Shown here: piece after piece, positions 14,830 through 24,800 of the stretch
How positions within the stretch are numbered: position 1 is the stretch's first letter
Layout of the letters: each line of letters starts with the position of its first letter
Assembly (NCBI GenBank): GCA_002315435.1
Contig: DCFW01000018.1
Coordinates: 1 to 48,423, forward strand
DNA: 48,423 nt
From: Bacteroidales bacterium UBA1794
Lineage (GTDB): Bacteria > Bacteroidota > Bacteroidia > Bacteroidales > Bacteroidaceae
Reading direction: 5' to 3'
The notes under the pieces: model-generated
What the model was told of the DNA's origin: nothing
Databases searched by the model: none
The model's input: the letters and a program-made list of their open reading frames with translations, nothing else
Made by a program: the position numbers and the translations under genes

Positions 14830-16158
14830 TTAAGTCTCTGATTCTACTTCCGCAATCTTGGATTTAAGTCGTAATCGACGTTGAGCAACGATCTGTTTGT
14901 TGGTATTACCAAAACAATAAGCGATGGTGGAATCATCAAGATTACACAAACAAAGACAGCAATAGATACAATCTTCATCAGTCAGTTTTGGGTAGGAAGA
15001 ACGTAATTGATCTATATAATCAGCATATATTTCAAAAATAGTCTTTGCCAATTGTTCTTGCTCTGCAGTAATAAGCACTTGTATATTCTTTTTCTCTTTT
15101 CTATCTTGTTTGCTCAATTTTTCAATTTTGCGAAAGATGGAAGTTTTCATGAAGAGTACATTACATAAACGAGCTTTTTCTTCAATCATTCGGTGTAAGT
15201 CTTCTTCTTTTTGCTTTATCTCCTCCTCATTACGAACATGCATTTGTTGAAGTTCAAGCACATCTTTCTCTCCAATCTTAATCCTCAATTGCAACATAGC
15301 AATATCATCCCTCAATTGCTTCATCATATTTTCATACATCAATCTGGCAGATTTTTGACGACGTACTAAATATTGCACTAGAAATATAGCGATAAAAATC
15401 ACACACAAAAGAATGAAAAGGTTTATCATTTTCGCTTGGTTCTTCTTTTGGATAGATTTGGTATCGGTTTGGTATTTATAAACAAGGTGCTCAACTTCCG
15501 ATATTCTATTTAATGAATAGATTGAATCAAGAACTTGTGCATATTTCTCTTCATAAGAAAATGCATCTTTAAAGTTACCATTAGCTTTTGCGATACCAGC
15601 TAAATTGGAATATTCAAACGCATGTTTCTTCTTTTCAGAAAGTAAATAATTTATACCTTTTACAGATAAGCCGACAAATCCTTTATCATACTTATATGAT
15701 TCAAAATGCTTCGTATAAGCTGCATGTATAGACGCCTTAAGCTTTATGGATTTAGCATTTGAAGTTGTCAATTCAGTTAAAGCCTGACTATAATAGGCTC
15801 GAGCTTTGTCCGGTAAGTTCTGTTGATCCAGGATACGGCCTTTGTAATAAAGTGCTTTAGCACGATTTTCTCCTGAACCTTTACTATAATAATTCAAAGC
15901 ATTACAAACCAATGAATCACAGGGAAAAAGTGGAAGTGAAGCCTTATCTGTTGCTTGCGTTACTAGCAATCCATAGTAAACTCTTTCTGATTTTGAGAAT
16001 GCAGTGGTATCTAATAATTCCAGATAGTGTAATGCACTATCCGGCTGTGACTGCATAAGCGTATCTATTTGTGATAATTCCATAGCGTGATTGTTCTGTT
16101 GTCCGCACGCACAACAGAGACCAATCATTGTTATTATATACCACAACAGTTTTCTCAT
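14830..16158 (-). CDS. Lipoprotein-like TPR protein with transmembrane helix and C-terminal LuxR-like HTH
   Basis: 442 residues. The signal-like start MRKLLWYIITMIGLCCACGQQ offers Cys18 as a possible lipidation site. TPR-like helical repeats occupy about 25-220 (SALHYLELLD, NRAKALYYKGRILDQQN, KARAYYSQALTEL). One transmembrane helix lies at about 243-263, then a long coiled coil (about 265-345). The C-terminal domain (about 390-440) reads LTDEDCIYCCLCLCNLDDSTIAYCFGNTNKQ..., like the LuxR-type HTH pattern 'LT..E......L...IA..L..S...V'. Such membrane-spanning TPR-HTH proteins are common in Bacteroides and may carry an outside signal straight to DNA. It starts 26 bp after the GT2 stop with no own -7 box seen, so it is probably the third gene of the flippase operon. 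Confidence 0.75.
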   Translation of the reverse strand: MRKLLWYIITMIGLCCACGQQNNHAMELSQIDTLMQSQPDSALHYLELLDTTAFSKSERVYYGLLVTQATDKASLPLFPCDSLVCNALNYYSKGSGENRAKALYYKGRILDQQNLPDKARAYYSQALTELTTSNAKSIKLKASIHAAYTKHFESYKYDKGFVGLSVKGINYLLSEKKKHAFEYSNLAGIAKANGNFKDAFSYEEKYAQVLDSIYSLNRISEVEHLVYKYQTDTKSIQKKNQAKMINLFILLCVIFIAIFLVQYLVRRQKSARLMYENMMKQLRDDIAMLQLRIKIGEKDVLELQQMHVRNEEEIKQKEEDLHRMIEEKARLCNVLFMKTSIFRKIEKLSKQDRKEKKNIQVLITAEQEQLAKTIFEIYADYIDQLRSSYPKLTDEDCIYCCLCLCNLDDSTIAYCFGNTNKQIVAQRRLRLKSKIAEVESET

Positions 16159-16184
16159 TACTACTCGACTATAAATAATCTATA

Positions 16185-17180
16185 TTACTTGACACGAGGT
16201 ACAGGAATCATGCGAGAAATAACGACACGCCCTTCTTTTAATATTCCCATGACACGACGTTTTAAGGGATCCGTTTCCACGGGAATTCTCTCCTTTTCAA
16301 GTAATTCTTCTCTTGTCCAATTCGGATTATGCTGAAGTAACTTTTCACGTACCAACTCCACTTTTTCTTGATCTTTTTGACTCAAATAGTATCGTAATAA
16401 TGCGATAGAATTATTATTGTATGCGTTAAGTAATTGATCATAAACAAGTGGTTGAGTGCCTTTAAAATAGTCCATCAGTAATTTGCGTATCTTTATCGCT
16501 ATCATATATTGTTTATCTACTCCTGAACGACTCCAAATAGCACTATTATGCTTGCGATAAACAGCCATACAACGAGGCATATAATATATTTTTCCAAATT
16601 GAGCATTCAATAAATGAACAGCGTAATCGTAGGTACTTACTTCACTAAACCATTCGGGCAACGGACCGAACAATCCTTTACGAAAAACTGCAGAAACATT
16701 TGAGATATAATTACTTTGTGCCAAATCTATGATATTGGTTACTCGTTTTTGTCCGCCATTGCTCAAACTCATGCTACGATCCTCTTCGTAATAATTCACA
16801 ACACGATGAATACAAGTAGAGAAATCAGGATGCAAATCAAGAAACTTTACCTGACGTTGCAATTTATGCTTGTCTATCCAATAATCATCACCCTCACAGA
16901 TTGCCATGTAGACACAGTTACAAGCATTATAAGTACGAATAAAATTTTGCTGTAATCCTTTATTTCGCTCATTTTCAAGGATTACAATACGCGAAGGGTA
17001 ACGCCCTTGCCATTTTTTACAAATTTGTAAAGTTTGGTCTGTGCTACAATCATCTCCTATTACTAACTGAAATGTGAATTCAGTCTCCTGATTCATCACT
17101 CCTTTAATTGCTTCATTTACATACTTTTCTTGATTAAAAGTAAGCATCAATACTGATACCTTATATTGTTTTTCTTCCAT
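16185..17180 (-). CDS. GT2-family glycosyltransferase
   Basis: A 331-residue GT-A fold transferase. The N-terminal nucleotide-binding motif KVSVLMLTFNQEKYVNEAI is followed by LVIGDDCSTDQT and the DXD-type metal site CEGDDYWID near residue 95. A later PEWFSEVSTYDYAVHLL region occupies the acceptor side. It transfers a sugar from a nucleotide donor to a surface glycan intermediate; donor and linkage cannot be predicted. It begins one base after the flippase stop, so the two are translationally coupled and probably build the same glycan. The C-terminal 60 residues are basic and helical. Confidence 0.88.
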   Translation of the reverse strand: MEEKQYKVSVLMLTFNQEKYVNEAIKGVMNQETEFTFQLVIGDDCSTDQTLQICKKWQGRYPSRIVILENERNKGLQQNFIRTYNACNCVYMAICEGDDYWIDKHKLQRQVKFLDLHPDFSTCIHRVVNYYEEDRSMSLSNGGQKRVTNIIDLAQSNYISNVSAVFRKGLFGPLPEWFSEVSTYDYAVHLLNAQFGKIYYMPRCMAVYRKHNSAIWSRSGVDKQYMIAIKIRKLLMDYFKGTQPLVYDQLLNAYNNNSIALLRYYLSQKDQEKVELVREKLLQHNPNWTREELLEKERIPVETDPLKRRVMGILKEGRVVISRMIPVPRVK

Positions 17181-17181
17181 A

Positions 17182-18621
17182 TCACTTATTTTTAAAAATC
17201 ATACCTAAAGCTTCATCCAACAATTTTGAGCCGGATAGTTTAACCAGAATTATATAAATTAATCCACCTACAATAATCTGAGTAATCATCAAAAACAAAG
17301 AATTTATTATTAATAACCGCATCGCCCATATAGCTCCACCCATCAACAATGATAAGCCCAAATATGGTAATAAATCAAGTACTTGAGATCCAAATGAATA
17401 ACCGGTATACTTATCAGAATAGAGTACATTTATTATATAAATAACAGCTCGCGCAACCACTTGCCCTGCTACCATCACCAACACAGAGTAGTGGAATGTC
17501 AGTAACAAAAAGACGACCGTAACGACTATCTTATATAATTCTATCTTAAAGATAATCTCTGAACGTCCGCTAACCTTAATGAAATTGTTATTGATTGCCG
17601 TAAAAATAGTGAAACATCCTCCGGCACACATTAACTGGAAAAAAGGTATGCACGGCCACCACTCTGCTTTCAATAGAAGCTTGATTAGTGCAGGAGCAAT
17701 TACAATTAATCCTATCAATGCAGGAAAAGTGATGAATGCTGTAAAACGGACAGTCTTGCGATATGCCCTTATAAGTCGATCACCTTCATCTTGTATGCTA
17801 CTAAAAATAGGGAATGTGGCATTTTGAATGCTACCATATAATGTAGCGACTCCCATATCACACATTTTGTTCCCTTGGGTATAATAGCCTAATTGCTTTA
17901 CCGGATATATACGGCCGATGATTAATGAATAAACATTAAGGAAACAGGTATTTATTAAACTGGCACCTAACAAACTGGACGCATAACGAAATAAGCCGCG
18001 CACACTGATCCAGCTGAATTGGCGTTTTGGACGCCACGAACTGTTCAGCCACAACATAATCGTACGGCACAAAGCTAAAACGACAGGCTGCAAAGCTAAA
18101 GTCCAAACGCCAAATCCCAATAATGCCATTACTAGAGATGAAATACCTGAAACCATAACAGAGACGACATTGACTTTAGCTAATGCTTTAAAATTAAACT
18201 TTTTATTTAATATCGTAGTTTGTACAATAGAAAAAGAATTGATCAATAGTGCGAAAAAGATAACTGGAGCAAGCAGAGTTAATTTGGGCTGATGAAAAAA
18301 CATGGCTATCAAAGGAGAACATGCAACCAGCAACAAATATAAAACAACACTAATGCCCATATTAAAGAAAAAGACAGAGTTGAAATCAAGTTCATTTGCA
18401 TCTTTCTTTTGAATCAATGCACTTGAGAATCCACTTTCTAATACAATATTAGCTATAGCTGTAAAAATTGCCAACATCCCGACAAGTGCATAATCTTCAA
18501 CAGAAAGGATATTTGCGACCAATATACCTAGTACAAACATCAAGATTTGTTGCCCTAGACGATCAACTAAATTCCATAACAAAGCCCCTACTGTTTTTTC
18601 TTTTAATGTTTTTTCCGCCAT
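17182..18621 (-). CDS. Wzx-type polysaccharide flippase (MOP superfamily)
   Basis: 479 residues, nearly all in 12-14 hydrophobic helices. The start KTVGALLWNLVDRLGQQILMF and the following VEDYALVGMLAIFTAIANIV are typical of oligosaccharide flippases that move undecaprenyl-linked repeat units across the inner membrane. It is the first gene of an operon with the GT2 enzyme, under the -7 box at 18642-18649. The small size of the cluster, without polymerase or priming transferase, suggests an accessory glycan rather than a full capsule locus. The name wzx is not assigned because several MOP subfamilies look alike. Confidence 0.85.
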   Translation of the reverse strand: MAEKTLKEKTVGALLWNLVDRLGQQILMFVLGILVANILSVEDYALVGMLAIFTAIANIVLESGFSSALIQKKDANELDFNSVFFFNMGISVVLYLLLVACSPLIAMFFHQPKLTLLAPVIFFALLINSFSIVQTTILNKKFNFKALAKVNVVSVMVSGISSLVMALLGFGVWTLALQPVVLALCRTIMLWLNSSWRPKRQFSWISVRGLFRYASSLLGASLINTCFLNVYSLIIGRIYPVKQLGYYTQGNKMCDMGVATLYGSIQNATFPIFSSIQDEGDRLIRAYRKTVRFTAFITFPALIGLIVIAPALIKLLLKAEWWPCIPFFQLMCAGGCFTIFTAINNNFIKVSGRSEIIFKIELYKIVVTVVFLLLTFHYSVLVMVAGQVVARAVIYIINVLYSDKYTGYSFGSQVLDLLPYLGLSLLMGGAIWAMRLLIINSLFLMITQIIVGGLIYIILVKLSGSKLLDEALGMIFKNK

Positions 18622-18641
18622 AACCAGTATTATATTGCAGA

Positions 18642-18649
18642 CAAAGATA
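18642..18649 (-). promoter_or_regulatory. -7 promoter element (TATCTTTG) of the flippase operon
   Basis: The most common form of the TAnnTTTG element, 20 bp upstream of the flippase ATG. Confidence 0.6.
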
Positions 18650-18657
18650 CAGAAAAA

Positions 18658-18711
18658 AAATTAAGTAGAATCTTTCCGAATAATTCTTCCGAAAAGGTTC
18701 CACTTAATTTT
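18658..18711. terminator. Strong hairpin after metG
   Basis: AAATTAAGTAGAA-CTTTCCGAA and TTC-GAAAAG-TTC-ACTTAATTT form a stem of over 20 bp with few mismatches, flanked by an A-run on one side and TTTTATATA on the other. It can stop transcription from metG. Confidence 0.75.
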
Positions 18712-18730
18712 ATATATTGAATACTTTACG

Positions 18731-20770
18731 TTACTTTACTTCGCTGCCTGGTTTCACACTCTTTTCCGGCATAATTATCGACAAGCTTCCATCTACATTT
18801 TCAGCACTTAAAATCATACCTTGACTTTCTATTCCTTTTAACTTGCGAGGAGCCAAATTTGCAATAAAGCATACTTGTTTACCCACTAAGTCTTCCGGTT
18901 TATAATGTTTGGCTATACCTGATACAATGGTACGTTTATCAAGTCCATCCTCTATTAAGAATTGAAGCAACTTATCAGCCTTAGGGACTTTGTTACATTC
19001 CAACACGGTTCCTACGCGAATATCTAATTTCTCGAAATCAGAAAAATCTACAACTTCACGTATTTCTTTAGCACGATAGTTGGCTTCTTCATTTGCTTTC
19101 TTTGTTGCTAACAATTTCTGAACTTGTGCTTCGATCACGTCATCTTCGATCTTCTCAAACAAGAGTTCGTGTTGATTCATCTCATGTCCTGACTCTAACA
19201 AAGAAATACTTCCCAAGCTATTCCAGTCAAATTCGGGCATGTTCAACATCTTACGGAGCTTTTCACAAGTAAAAGGCAAGAACGGTTCAAAAGCTATTGC
19301 CAAATTTGCAACAAGTTGCAGACTTAGATTCAATATTGTTTGAACACGAGCCATATCAGTTTTTGCGACTTTCCAAGGCTCTGTATCTGCCAAATATTTG
19401 TTACCGATACGTGCAAGATTCATCGCTTCTTTCTGTGCATCGCGGAATCGGAAATTATCAAGATAATTCTCAACTTTGGATTTTACATCTACAAATTCAG
19501 CAACAATATCATTATCTATCTGTAGCATCTCAGACACCGCCGGTACTTTACTTCCAAAATACTTGCTGGTCAGCACCATCGCACGGTTAACAAAATTACC
19601 GAAAATAGCAACCAACTCATTATTATTACGTGCCTGGAAATCTTTCCAAGTAAAATCGTTATCCTTTGTTTCAGGAGCATTCGCTGTCAACACATAACGC
19701 AAGACATCTTGCTTGCCCGGGAAATCAACTAAATACTCGTTCAGCCACACAGCCCAATTACGACTAGTAGATATTTTATCACCTTCTAGATTCAAGAATT
19801 CATTAGCAGGAACATTATCAGGCAAGATGAAACTACCTTGTGCCTTCAACATGGCAGGGAAAACGATACAATGGAAGACAATGTTGTCTTTACCGATAAA
19901 ATGTACCAAACGTGTCTCAGGATCTTTCCACCAAGTTTCCCAACTATCGGGTAGCAATTCCTTTGTATTGGAAATATAACCGATAGGTGCATCAAACCAA
20001 ACATAAAGAACTTTTCCTTCTGCACCTTTTACAGGCACAGGAATACCCCAATCCAAGTCACGTGTAACAGCACGAGGTTGCAAATGCATATCCAGCCAAC
20101 TCTTACATTGACCATAAACATTCGGACGCCATTCTTTATGTTCTTCCAGAATCCACTTACGCAACCATTCTTCATAGTCGTTCAACGGAAGATACCAATG
20201 AGTGGTTTCACACATTATCGGTTGAGCCCCGCTAATAGCTGATTTTGGATTAATCAATTCCATTGGACTTAACGAAGTGCCACATTTCTCACACTGATCA
20301 CCATAAGCGTTCTCGTTACCACAATGCGGACATGTACCTGTTATATAACGGTCAGCAAGAAATTGTTTTGCTTCAGGGTCATAATACTGTTCACTTGTCT
20401 TTTCAACAAATTTATTCGATTTATATAAATCTTCAAAGAATTGTGTAGCCACCTCATGATGAGTGCTACTTGTTGTACGGGAATATATATCAAAAGAAAT
20501 ACCGAATTCTTTAAAAGAATCTTTAATGATCTTATGATAGCGATCTACGATATCTTGAGGTTTGCATCCCTCTTTGCGTGCACGAATAGTAATGGGTACT
20601 CCATGTTCATCCGATCCACCGATAAAAATAACCGGTTGTTTTTTAAGACGCAGATAGCGTACATACGTATCAGCAGGTACATATACCCCCGCCATATGAC
20701 CGATGTGCACCGGTCCGTTAGCATAAGGCAACGCAGCCGTCACAGTAGTTCTCTTAAATTTCTTTTCCAT
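18731..20770 (-). CDS. metG: Methionyl-tRNA synthetase
   Basis: 679 residues. Class I synthetase motifs are in order: PYANGPVHIGH (HIGH) near the N-terminus, a zinc knuckle CPHCGN...CEKCG near residue 145-162, and a KMSKS variant (DKISTS) near residue 335. There is an anticodon-binding helical domain and a C-terminal tRNA-binding OB fold (DFSDFEKLDIRVGTVLEC) from about 575. It charges tRNA-Met in the cytosol. The C-terminal domain mediates dimerisation and tRNA capture, as in the long bacterial form. I start at ATG 20770 (MEKKFKRTTVTAALPYANG) because an upstream ATG at 20827 overlaps the -7 box TATCTTTG at 20825-20832. It is transcribed singly. Confidence 0.95.
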   Translation of the reverse strand: MEKKFKRTTVTAALPYANGPVHIGHMAGVYVPADTYVRYLRLKKQPVIFIGGSDEHGVPITIRARKEGCKPQDIVDRYHKIIKDSFKEFGISFDIYSRTTSSTHHEVATQFFEDLYKSNKFVEKTSEQYYDPEAKQFLADRYITGTCPHCGNENAYGDQCEKCGTSLSPMELINPKSAISGAQPIMCETTHWYLPLNDYEEWLRKWILEEHKEWRPNVYGQCKSWLDMHLQPRAVTRDLDWGIPVPVKGAEGKVLYVWFDAPIGYISNTKELLPDSWETWWKDPETRLVHFIGKDNIVFHCIVFPAMLKAQGSFILPDNVPANEFLNLEGDKISTSRNWAVWLNEYLVDFPGKQDVLRYVLTANAPETKDNDFTWKDFQARNNNELVAIFGNFVNRAMVLTSKYFGSKVPAVSEMLQIDNDIVAEFVDVKSKVENYLDNFRFRDAQKEAMNLARIGNKYLADTEPWKVAKTDMARVQTILNLSLQLVANLAIAFEPFLPFTCEKLRKMLNMPEFDWNSLGSISLLESGHEMNQHELLFEKIEDDVIEAQVQKLLATKKANEEANYRAKEIREVVDFSDFEKLDIRVGTVLECNKVPKADKLLQFLIEDGLDKRTIVSGIAKHYKPEDLVGKQVCFIANLAPRKLKGIESQGMILSAENVDGSLSIIMPEKSVKPGSEVK

Positions 20771-20824
20771 GTAATTATGTTCTTTTTCTTCTTTTTGAAT
20801 TTGCATTTTGCTACTTGCAATGTG

Positions 20825-20832
20825 CAAAGATA
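20825..20832 (-). promoter_or_regulatory. -7 promoter element (TATCTTTG) of metG
   Basis: A consensus TAnnTTTG 54 bp upstream of the chosen metG start. It decides against the upstream ATG at 20827. Confidence 0.65.
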
Positions 20833-20993
20833 CAGATTTTTTTGCTTTCCATATATAAAAGTTTGATCCGAAATAGTCTGTTAGTCAAAAAGATAAATTA
20901 CTACGCAATCTATTAAAAGAATAATTACAAATAGATTTAAGCCGATATATAAAAAAGGATTCGCAATTTAGTTCTACAGTTCTTAACGCAAAA

Positions 20994-21033
20994 CAAAAAA
21001 AGGGCAGATTCATTTAGAATTGTCCTTTTTTTG
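20994..21033 (-). terminator. Intrinsic terminator overlapping the end of the 57-residue orf
   Basis: CAAAAAAAGGGCA (20994-21006) and TGTCCTTTTTTTG (21021-21033) pair with one G-T wobble. On the minus strand the stem ends in seven T's. The orf stop codon lies in the loop. Confidence 0.7.
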
Positions 21034-21183
21034 TTGCTTATACGCTTGTATAGATTTATATATGCGTTCCTTTAATTCAAATTTTTCAATATCAGTCAGC
21101 GGTTTTACTACATCCTCAACTTGGTGAGCTATAGTACAAATTCCTTTTTCATTAACACTAGATTTCCTCCTCACTGTGTACAT
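21010..21183 (-). CDS. 57-residue small protein downstream of the ECF sigma gene, unknown
   Basis: ATG 21181-21183 to TGA 21010-21012 encodes 57 residues: MYTVRRKSSVNEKGICTIAH, then QVEDVVKPLTDIEKFELKER and a Lys/Gln-rich helical end (YKSIQAYKQQKKDNSK). It has no membrane segment or signal peptide. The amphipathic, charged composition and in-frame length look coding, and the terminator placed exactly at its end supports a transcript. It lies 57 bp after the sigma factor stop on the same strand, so co-transcription is likely. A classical anti-sigma factor would have a membrane helix, which this lacks. A small cytosolic partner or unrelated protein are both possible. Confidence 0.55.
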   Translation of the reverse strand: MYTVRRKSSVNEKGICTIAHQVEDVVKPLTDIEKFELKERIYKSIQAYKQQKKDNSK

Positions 21184-21240
21184 GTATTGTTTCTATATTG
21201 ACGAAGCAATATATACCATGTACTCATATATAGAAAGAAA

Positions 21241-21735
21241 TCAAACTGCTAATTCACGTAAGCGAAGTAAACTACGATGCATCAAATTACGAACAGACTG
21301 ATAATTCATGCCCATGATCATACAGATGTCCTCATATTTACGCTCTTCAATGTAATATAATGTAAGAGCTTCACGCTGACGTGGAGAGAGTTGCGAAAAC
21401 AAACTCTTAATCATTCGATTTTCAATCTGCATGTGTTCTTTCGCCAAATATCCATCTTCGACATTATCAACCGCAGGTTGTACAGTGATATCCTCCACCG
21501 CTGTATCTGCCAAAAATACATTGCGACGGAATTCATCATAAATTCTGTTCTTCAACGAAATAAGAAGATAGGATTTAATATTATCTATCTCGCTTAATTC
21601 ATCACGCTTTGTATAAAGCTTTACAAAGACGTCTTGTATACAATCCTTCAGCATTTCACGATCGCTCGTGAACTTGCATCCAAAATTGAACAAACTATCA
21701 ATATACGTGTCGTATAAATGTGAGAAGTTCTTCAT
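21241..21735 (-). CDS. ECF-type RNA polymerase sigma factor
   Basis: 164 residues from ATG 21735. Region 2 (NFSHLYDTYIDSLFNFGCKF ... LKDCIQDVFVKLY) and region 4 (LSPRQREALTLYYIEERKYEDICMIMGM) are typical of extracytoplasmic-function sigma factors. An ATG at 21825 would add 30 residues with no sigma homology and lies upstream of the -7 box TATCTTTG at 21773-21780, so it is rejected. No FecR-type anti-sigma gene or SusC/SusD pair follows, as would be usual in Bacteroides; only a 57-residue orf does. It is an orphan ECF factor with its own promoter and is separated from the upstream glycan gene by a terminator. Confidence 0.88.
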   Translation of the reverse strand: MKNFSHLYDTYIDSLFNFGCKFTSDREMLKDCIQDVFVKLYTKRDELSEIDNIKSYLLISLKNRIYDEFRRNVFLADTAVEDITVQPAVDNVEDGYLAKEHMQIENRMIKSLFSQLSPRQREALTLYYIEERKYEDICMIMGMNYQSVRNLMHRSLLRLRELAV

Positions 21736-21772
21736 GGTAATAATCTCAAGCTGACTTTTATTTTTCACACCA

Positions 21773-21780
21773 CAAAGATA
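21773..21780 (-). promoter_or_regulatory. -7 promoter element (TATCTTTG) of the ECF sigma gene
   Basis: A consensus element 37 bp upstream of the ATG at 21735. It gives a leader of about 30 nt and sets the sigma factor start. Confidence 0.65.
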
Positions 21781-21830
21781 TAGAGGCGAGGGTACAAGAA
21801 AAGGTAAAATCTGGTATATAGACAAAAAAA

Positions 21831-21862
21831 ACAGATACTATGTTTAAGAACATAATATCTGT
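21831..21862 (-). terminator. Intrinsic terminator of the beta-helix (DUF6298-type) gene
   Basis: ACAGATACTATGTT (21831-21844) and AACATAATATCTGT (21849-21862) pair with one mismatch and a 4-nt loop. On the minus strand a T8 run follows. It lies 25 bp after the gene's stop. Confidence 0.85.
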
Positions 21863-21887
21863 CTTTCTTTACTAAAGGATACTATAA

Positions 21888-24800
21888 CTACAACCGATGG
21901 AACCAATAGACGGTTTCACTGGCTTCGGTCTGAAGTTCATACTTATCTTGTATTTTAAGTGCTTTCTCTACCTTTTCCATCTTACCTGAAGCAGGAATTA
22001 TGCGAACAATTTCATATTTTCCGGATAAAAGTTGAACCGGAATCGTTTGAGAAGAATGGGAATAAATGATACATCCTTTACCAATTTTTCCTATTTCTTG
22101 ATAAGAAGAGACTCCTGTCTCAATTGTTTCCATTCCTGCTGCATCAATCAAAAAGGCATGGTCTGTGATAGGAAGTGTAGGACAAGATCCGCCTGCCATG
22201 AAGATCCCCCAGCCTAATGCCGGATAATTCTGTGCAAAGAATGTGACCGCTTTATTAGGATATTTGGTGCGATATTCATTGACCGCATGATAAGCTTCGG
22301 CATAAGTAGTCTTACCTACCTTGAACTTGCGCATAAATTGACGAGGAGCCATATTCATGCCACCTTGAGGTGCATACAATCCATCGGTTTTATAATGCCA
22401 ATAACGGATATCAATAATATCTACAACTTTCGAACGAACAGGATCAGCCAGAATTGCATCTTGTACATCTTTCGTTGTACTTAATGCTATTAGTGGATGT
22501 TTGCCTGTTTCATGTTCCCATTCTGCAATTACATCAATCCAAAACTGCACAAAGTGCAATGGGCCAGTAAATTCTGCTCCTATAAGTTGAACCACATTAT
22601 GATTGTCGGCAAAATTATTCAAACATTGACGAATATATTGGCGATGCAATGCCCGGCGTACTGAATCATTCTCATTATAAAAGTATTCTGCCATAAAAAG
22701 TCTTTTGTCACCGGTAAAAGGTACCGGTTCAGGGAATCCTGTATGGTTTATGTTGTTGACGGTACGCCATGGACAATCTACCCAATGTGCTCCAGCTTCA
22801 ATAATATTGTGTTGAAAATAATTCTCGTGGAATAATAATAATCCATTCTGCTCTGCCTTATCAGCAAAGGTTTTCAATCTACTCCAATACCAAGCGTTCG
22901 GACGGGTTAAATCATATTTGCTTAATCCATCCCATGCTGTTCCTTGTCCGCTACGTGAAAAGGGAAGTTCATAAAATGGAGCCCACACATCACCATCTTG
23001 ACGACGAATGCGCTCATGATCGTCACGACGAAGATCATACCAAAGGCCATAGTTGTGATCAAAAACAAGAATATGATTATTTTTCATAAAATCAACAACA
23101 GAATCAATATGATCGGTTAATCCCAATCCTTCGCGTCCCGGAACAAAACGTGTGACATGAGGTTTTGCATGAGAAAGGAAGCTATCTTTAATCCTGCCAT
23201 TCCACCACGGTGTTTCAAAACGATCACCTACGAGCAACGCATTATCCATTGTAAGACGACCTGTAGCTATCTCATAATCATGATTAGAGACTTTAACTAC
23301 ATTTTCTTTTACCTTAACGTTATCTACATTTTTCAGACCTTTGTTGGATATGGACGCAGTATAAGGGACTGAGTCTTGCCACATTTCCATAGTCAAACGA
23401 GGTTTTGATAAAGCCTCTTTGGCCATCAATTGAGCTTCCTCAACAGTTGGGCTACTTGATGCATCTGTACTACGAGGCAATACATAGCCATTTAATGCAG
23501 ATGCTCCTATACGTTTTGAAAGCTGGTCATAGAAAATACTACGAGGTTGTACGTGTTCATTGGAATTATCCCATTCACCATCGCCAGAGAACTGTCCCCA
23601 ACAGCCATTTGCGCTATTTTTTCCATCTTCTGAAGGTGAATAGCACTCTATCTCAGAAGCTGTACATTGCCAGAACAAGCTGTTAGCAGTATTCCATCCT
23701 GCACCACACCGACTTTGTCCTAAGTTTTTATAAGTAAGTCTGTTGCCATCAATATTTACTATATCAAATAATAAACCGGTAGCCCATGAATCAATTGATC
23801 CACTATACCCATTCGTTTCTTCTGCTTCACATTGTACAAAAGCATTAGGTCCTGGCGCACAATATCCGGCAGCGAAATCATGAATGCCGTTACGTGAGAT
23901 ACAACGCTGAATCAATGTCTGTTGACCTCTTGTTAAGAACGTACAACGACGCATTCCACCTATTTCAGAGACCGGTTCGCTTGCAAGACAATCCTCAACA
24001 GTTACTCTCGAAACTGTATTCTGTAATGTAACGGCACTACCCGCTAAATGAATGAAATGTATGCGACGAGCCCAACAATCGCGAGCATTGTCCATATATA
24101 CACCATTCCAACAATGGTCTTCATCTTTGGGGTTCGTTTTATCAATTGTCGATTGCATCGTAAGATTTTCCACGCCACAATTATCCAATCGGCCGTTCCA
24201 TTGATAAATCAAAACTTTACCTCCACCCCACTTTGAGTCAATGGCAGCAGTTGTAGGAGCATCATAGGTAATTTCATTTCCTTTTACACTAGTCACAATA
24301 CGATCCCATTGTATATCGATATCACCCGGTTTCCAACCAAGAGCATCAATGCCTCCTCCATAGATATTACATCCGACAGAAGCAATCCAATCCTTTGTAG
24401 ATGGACGTAAGATTTTGATACTTGTTCCTTTTTTCAACTTACCGATAGATGAAACCACTAGTGATGTACTTCCAGCTTTTACTTGAGGAGATGAAATATT
24501 CAATGTATCAATCACACGTAAATCGTTTCTGCCTTGAATATAAAGCAAAGAGCCTCTATCAACACCCTGTTTCAGTAGAATGGTTTTTTGTTCATCCATA
24601 CCACGCAGCACAACACCTGATGCTGAGATTGTCAACGGTTCATTCAATAAGAATGTTCCTTCACCAAGTAGCACTGCGCCACGAAATCCATCTTTTCCTA
24701 GTGGTAATGACGATACATAATTAATAGCACGCTGTATACGGGCAGAGCAGTCACCCGCTACCCAAGGCACATACACAACACCACGTACATCCGGAATTGA

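Noticed and set aside
20771..20827. Upstream start of metG adding 19 residues
   Set aside because: The ATG overlaps the -7 promoter box and the extra residues precede the normal start of the family.
21736..21825. Upstream start of the ECF sigma factor adding 30 residues
   Set aside because: It lies upstream of the TATCTTTG promoter and has no sigma-factor homology.
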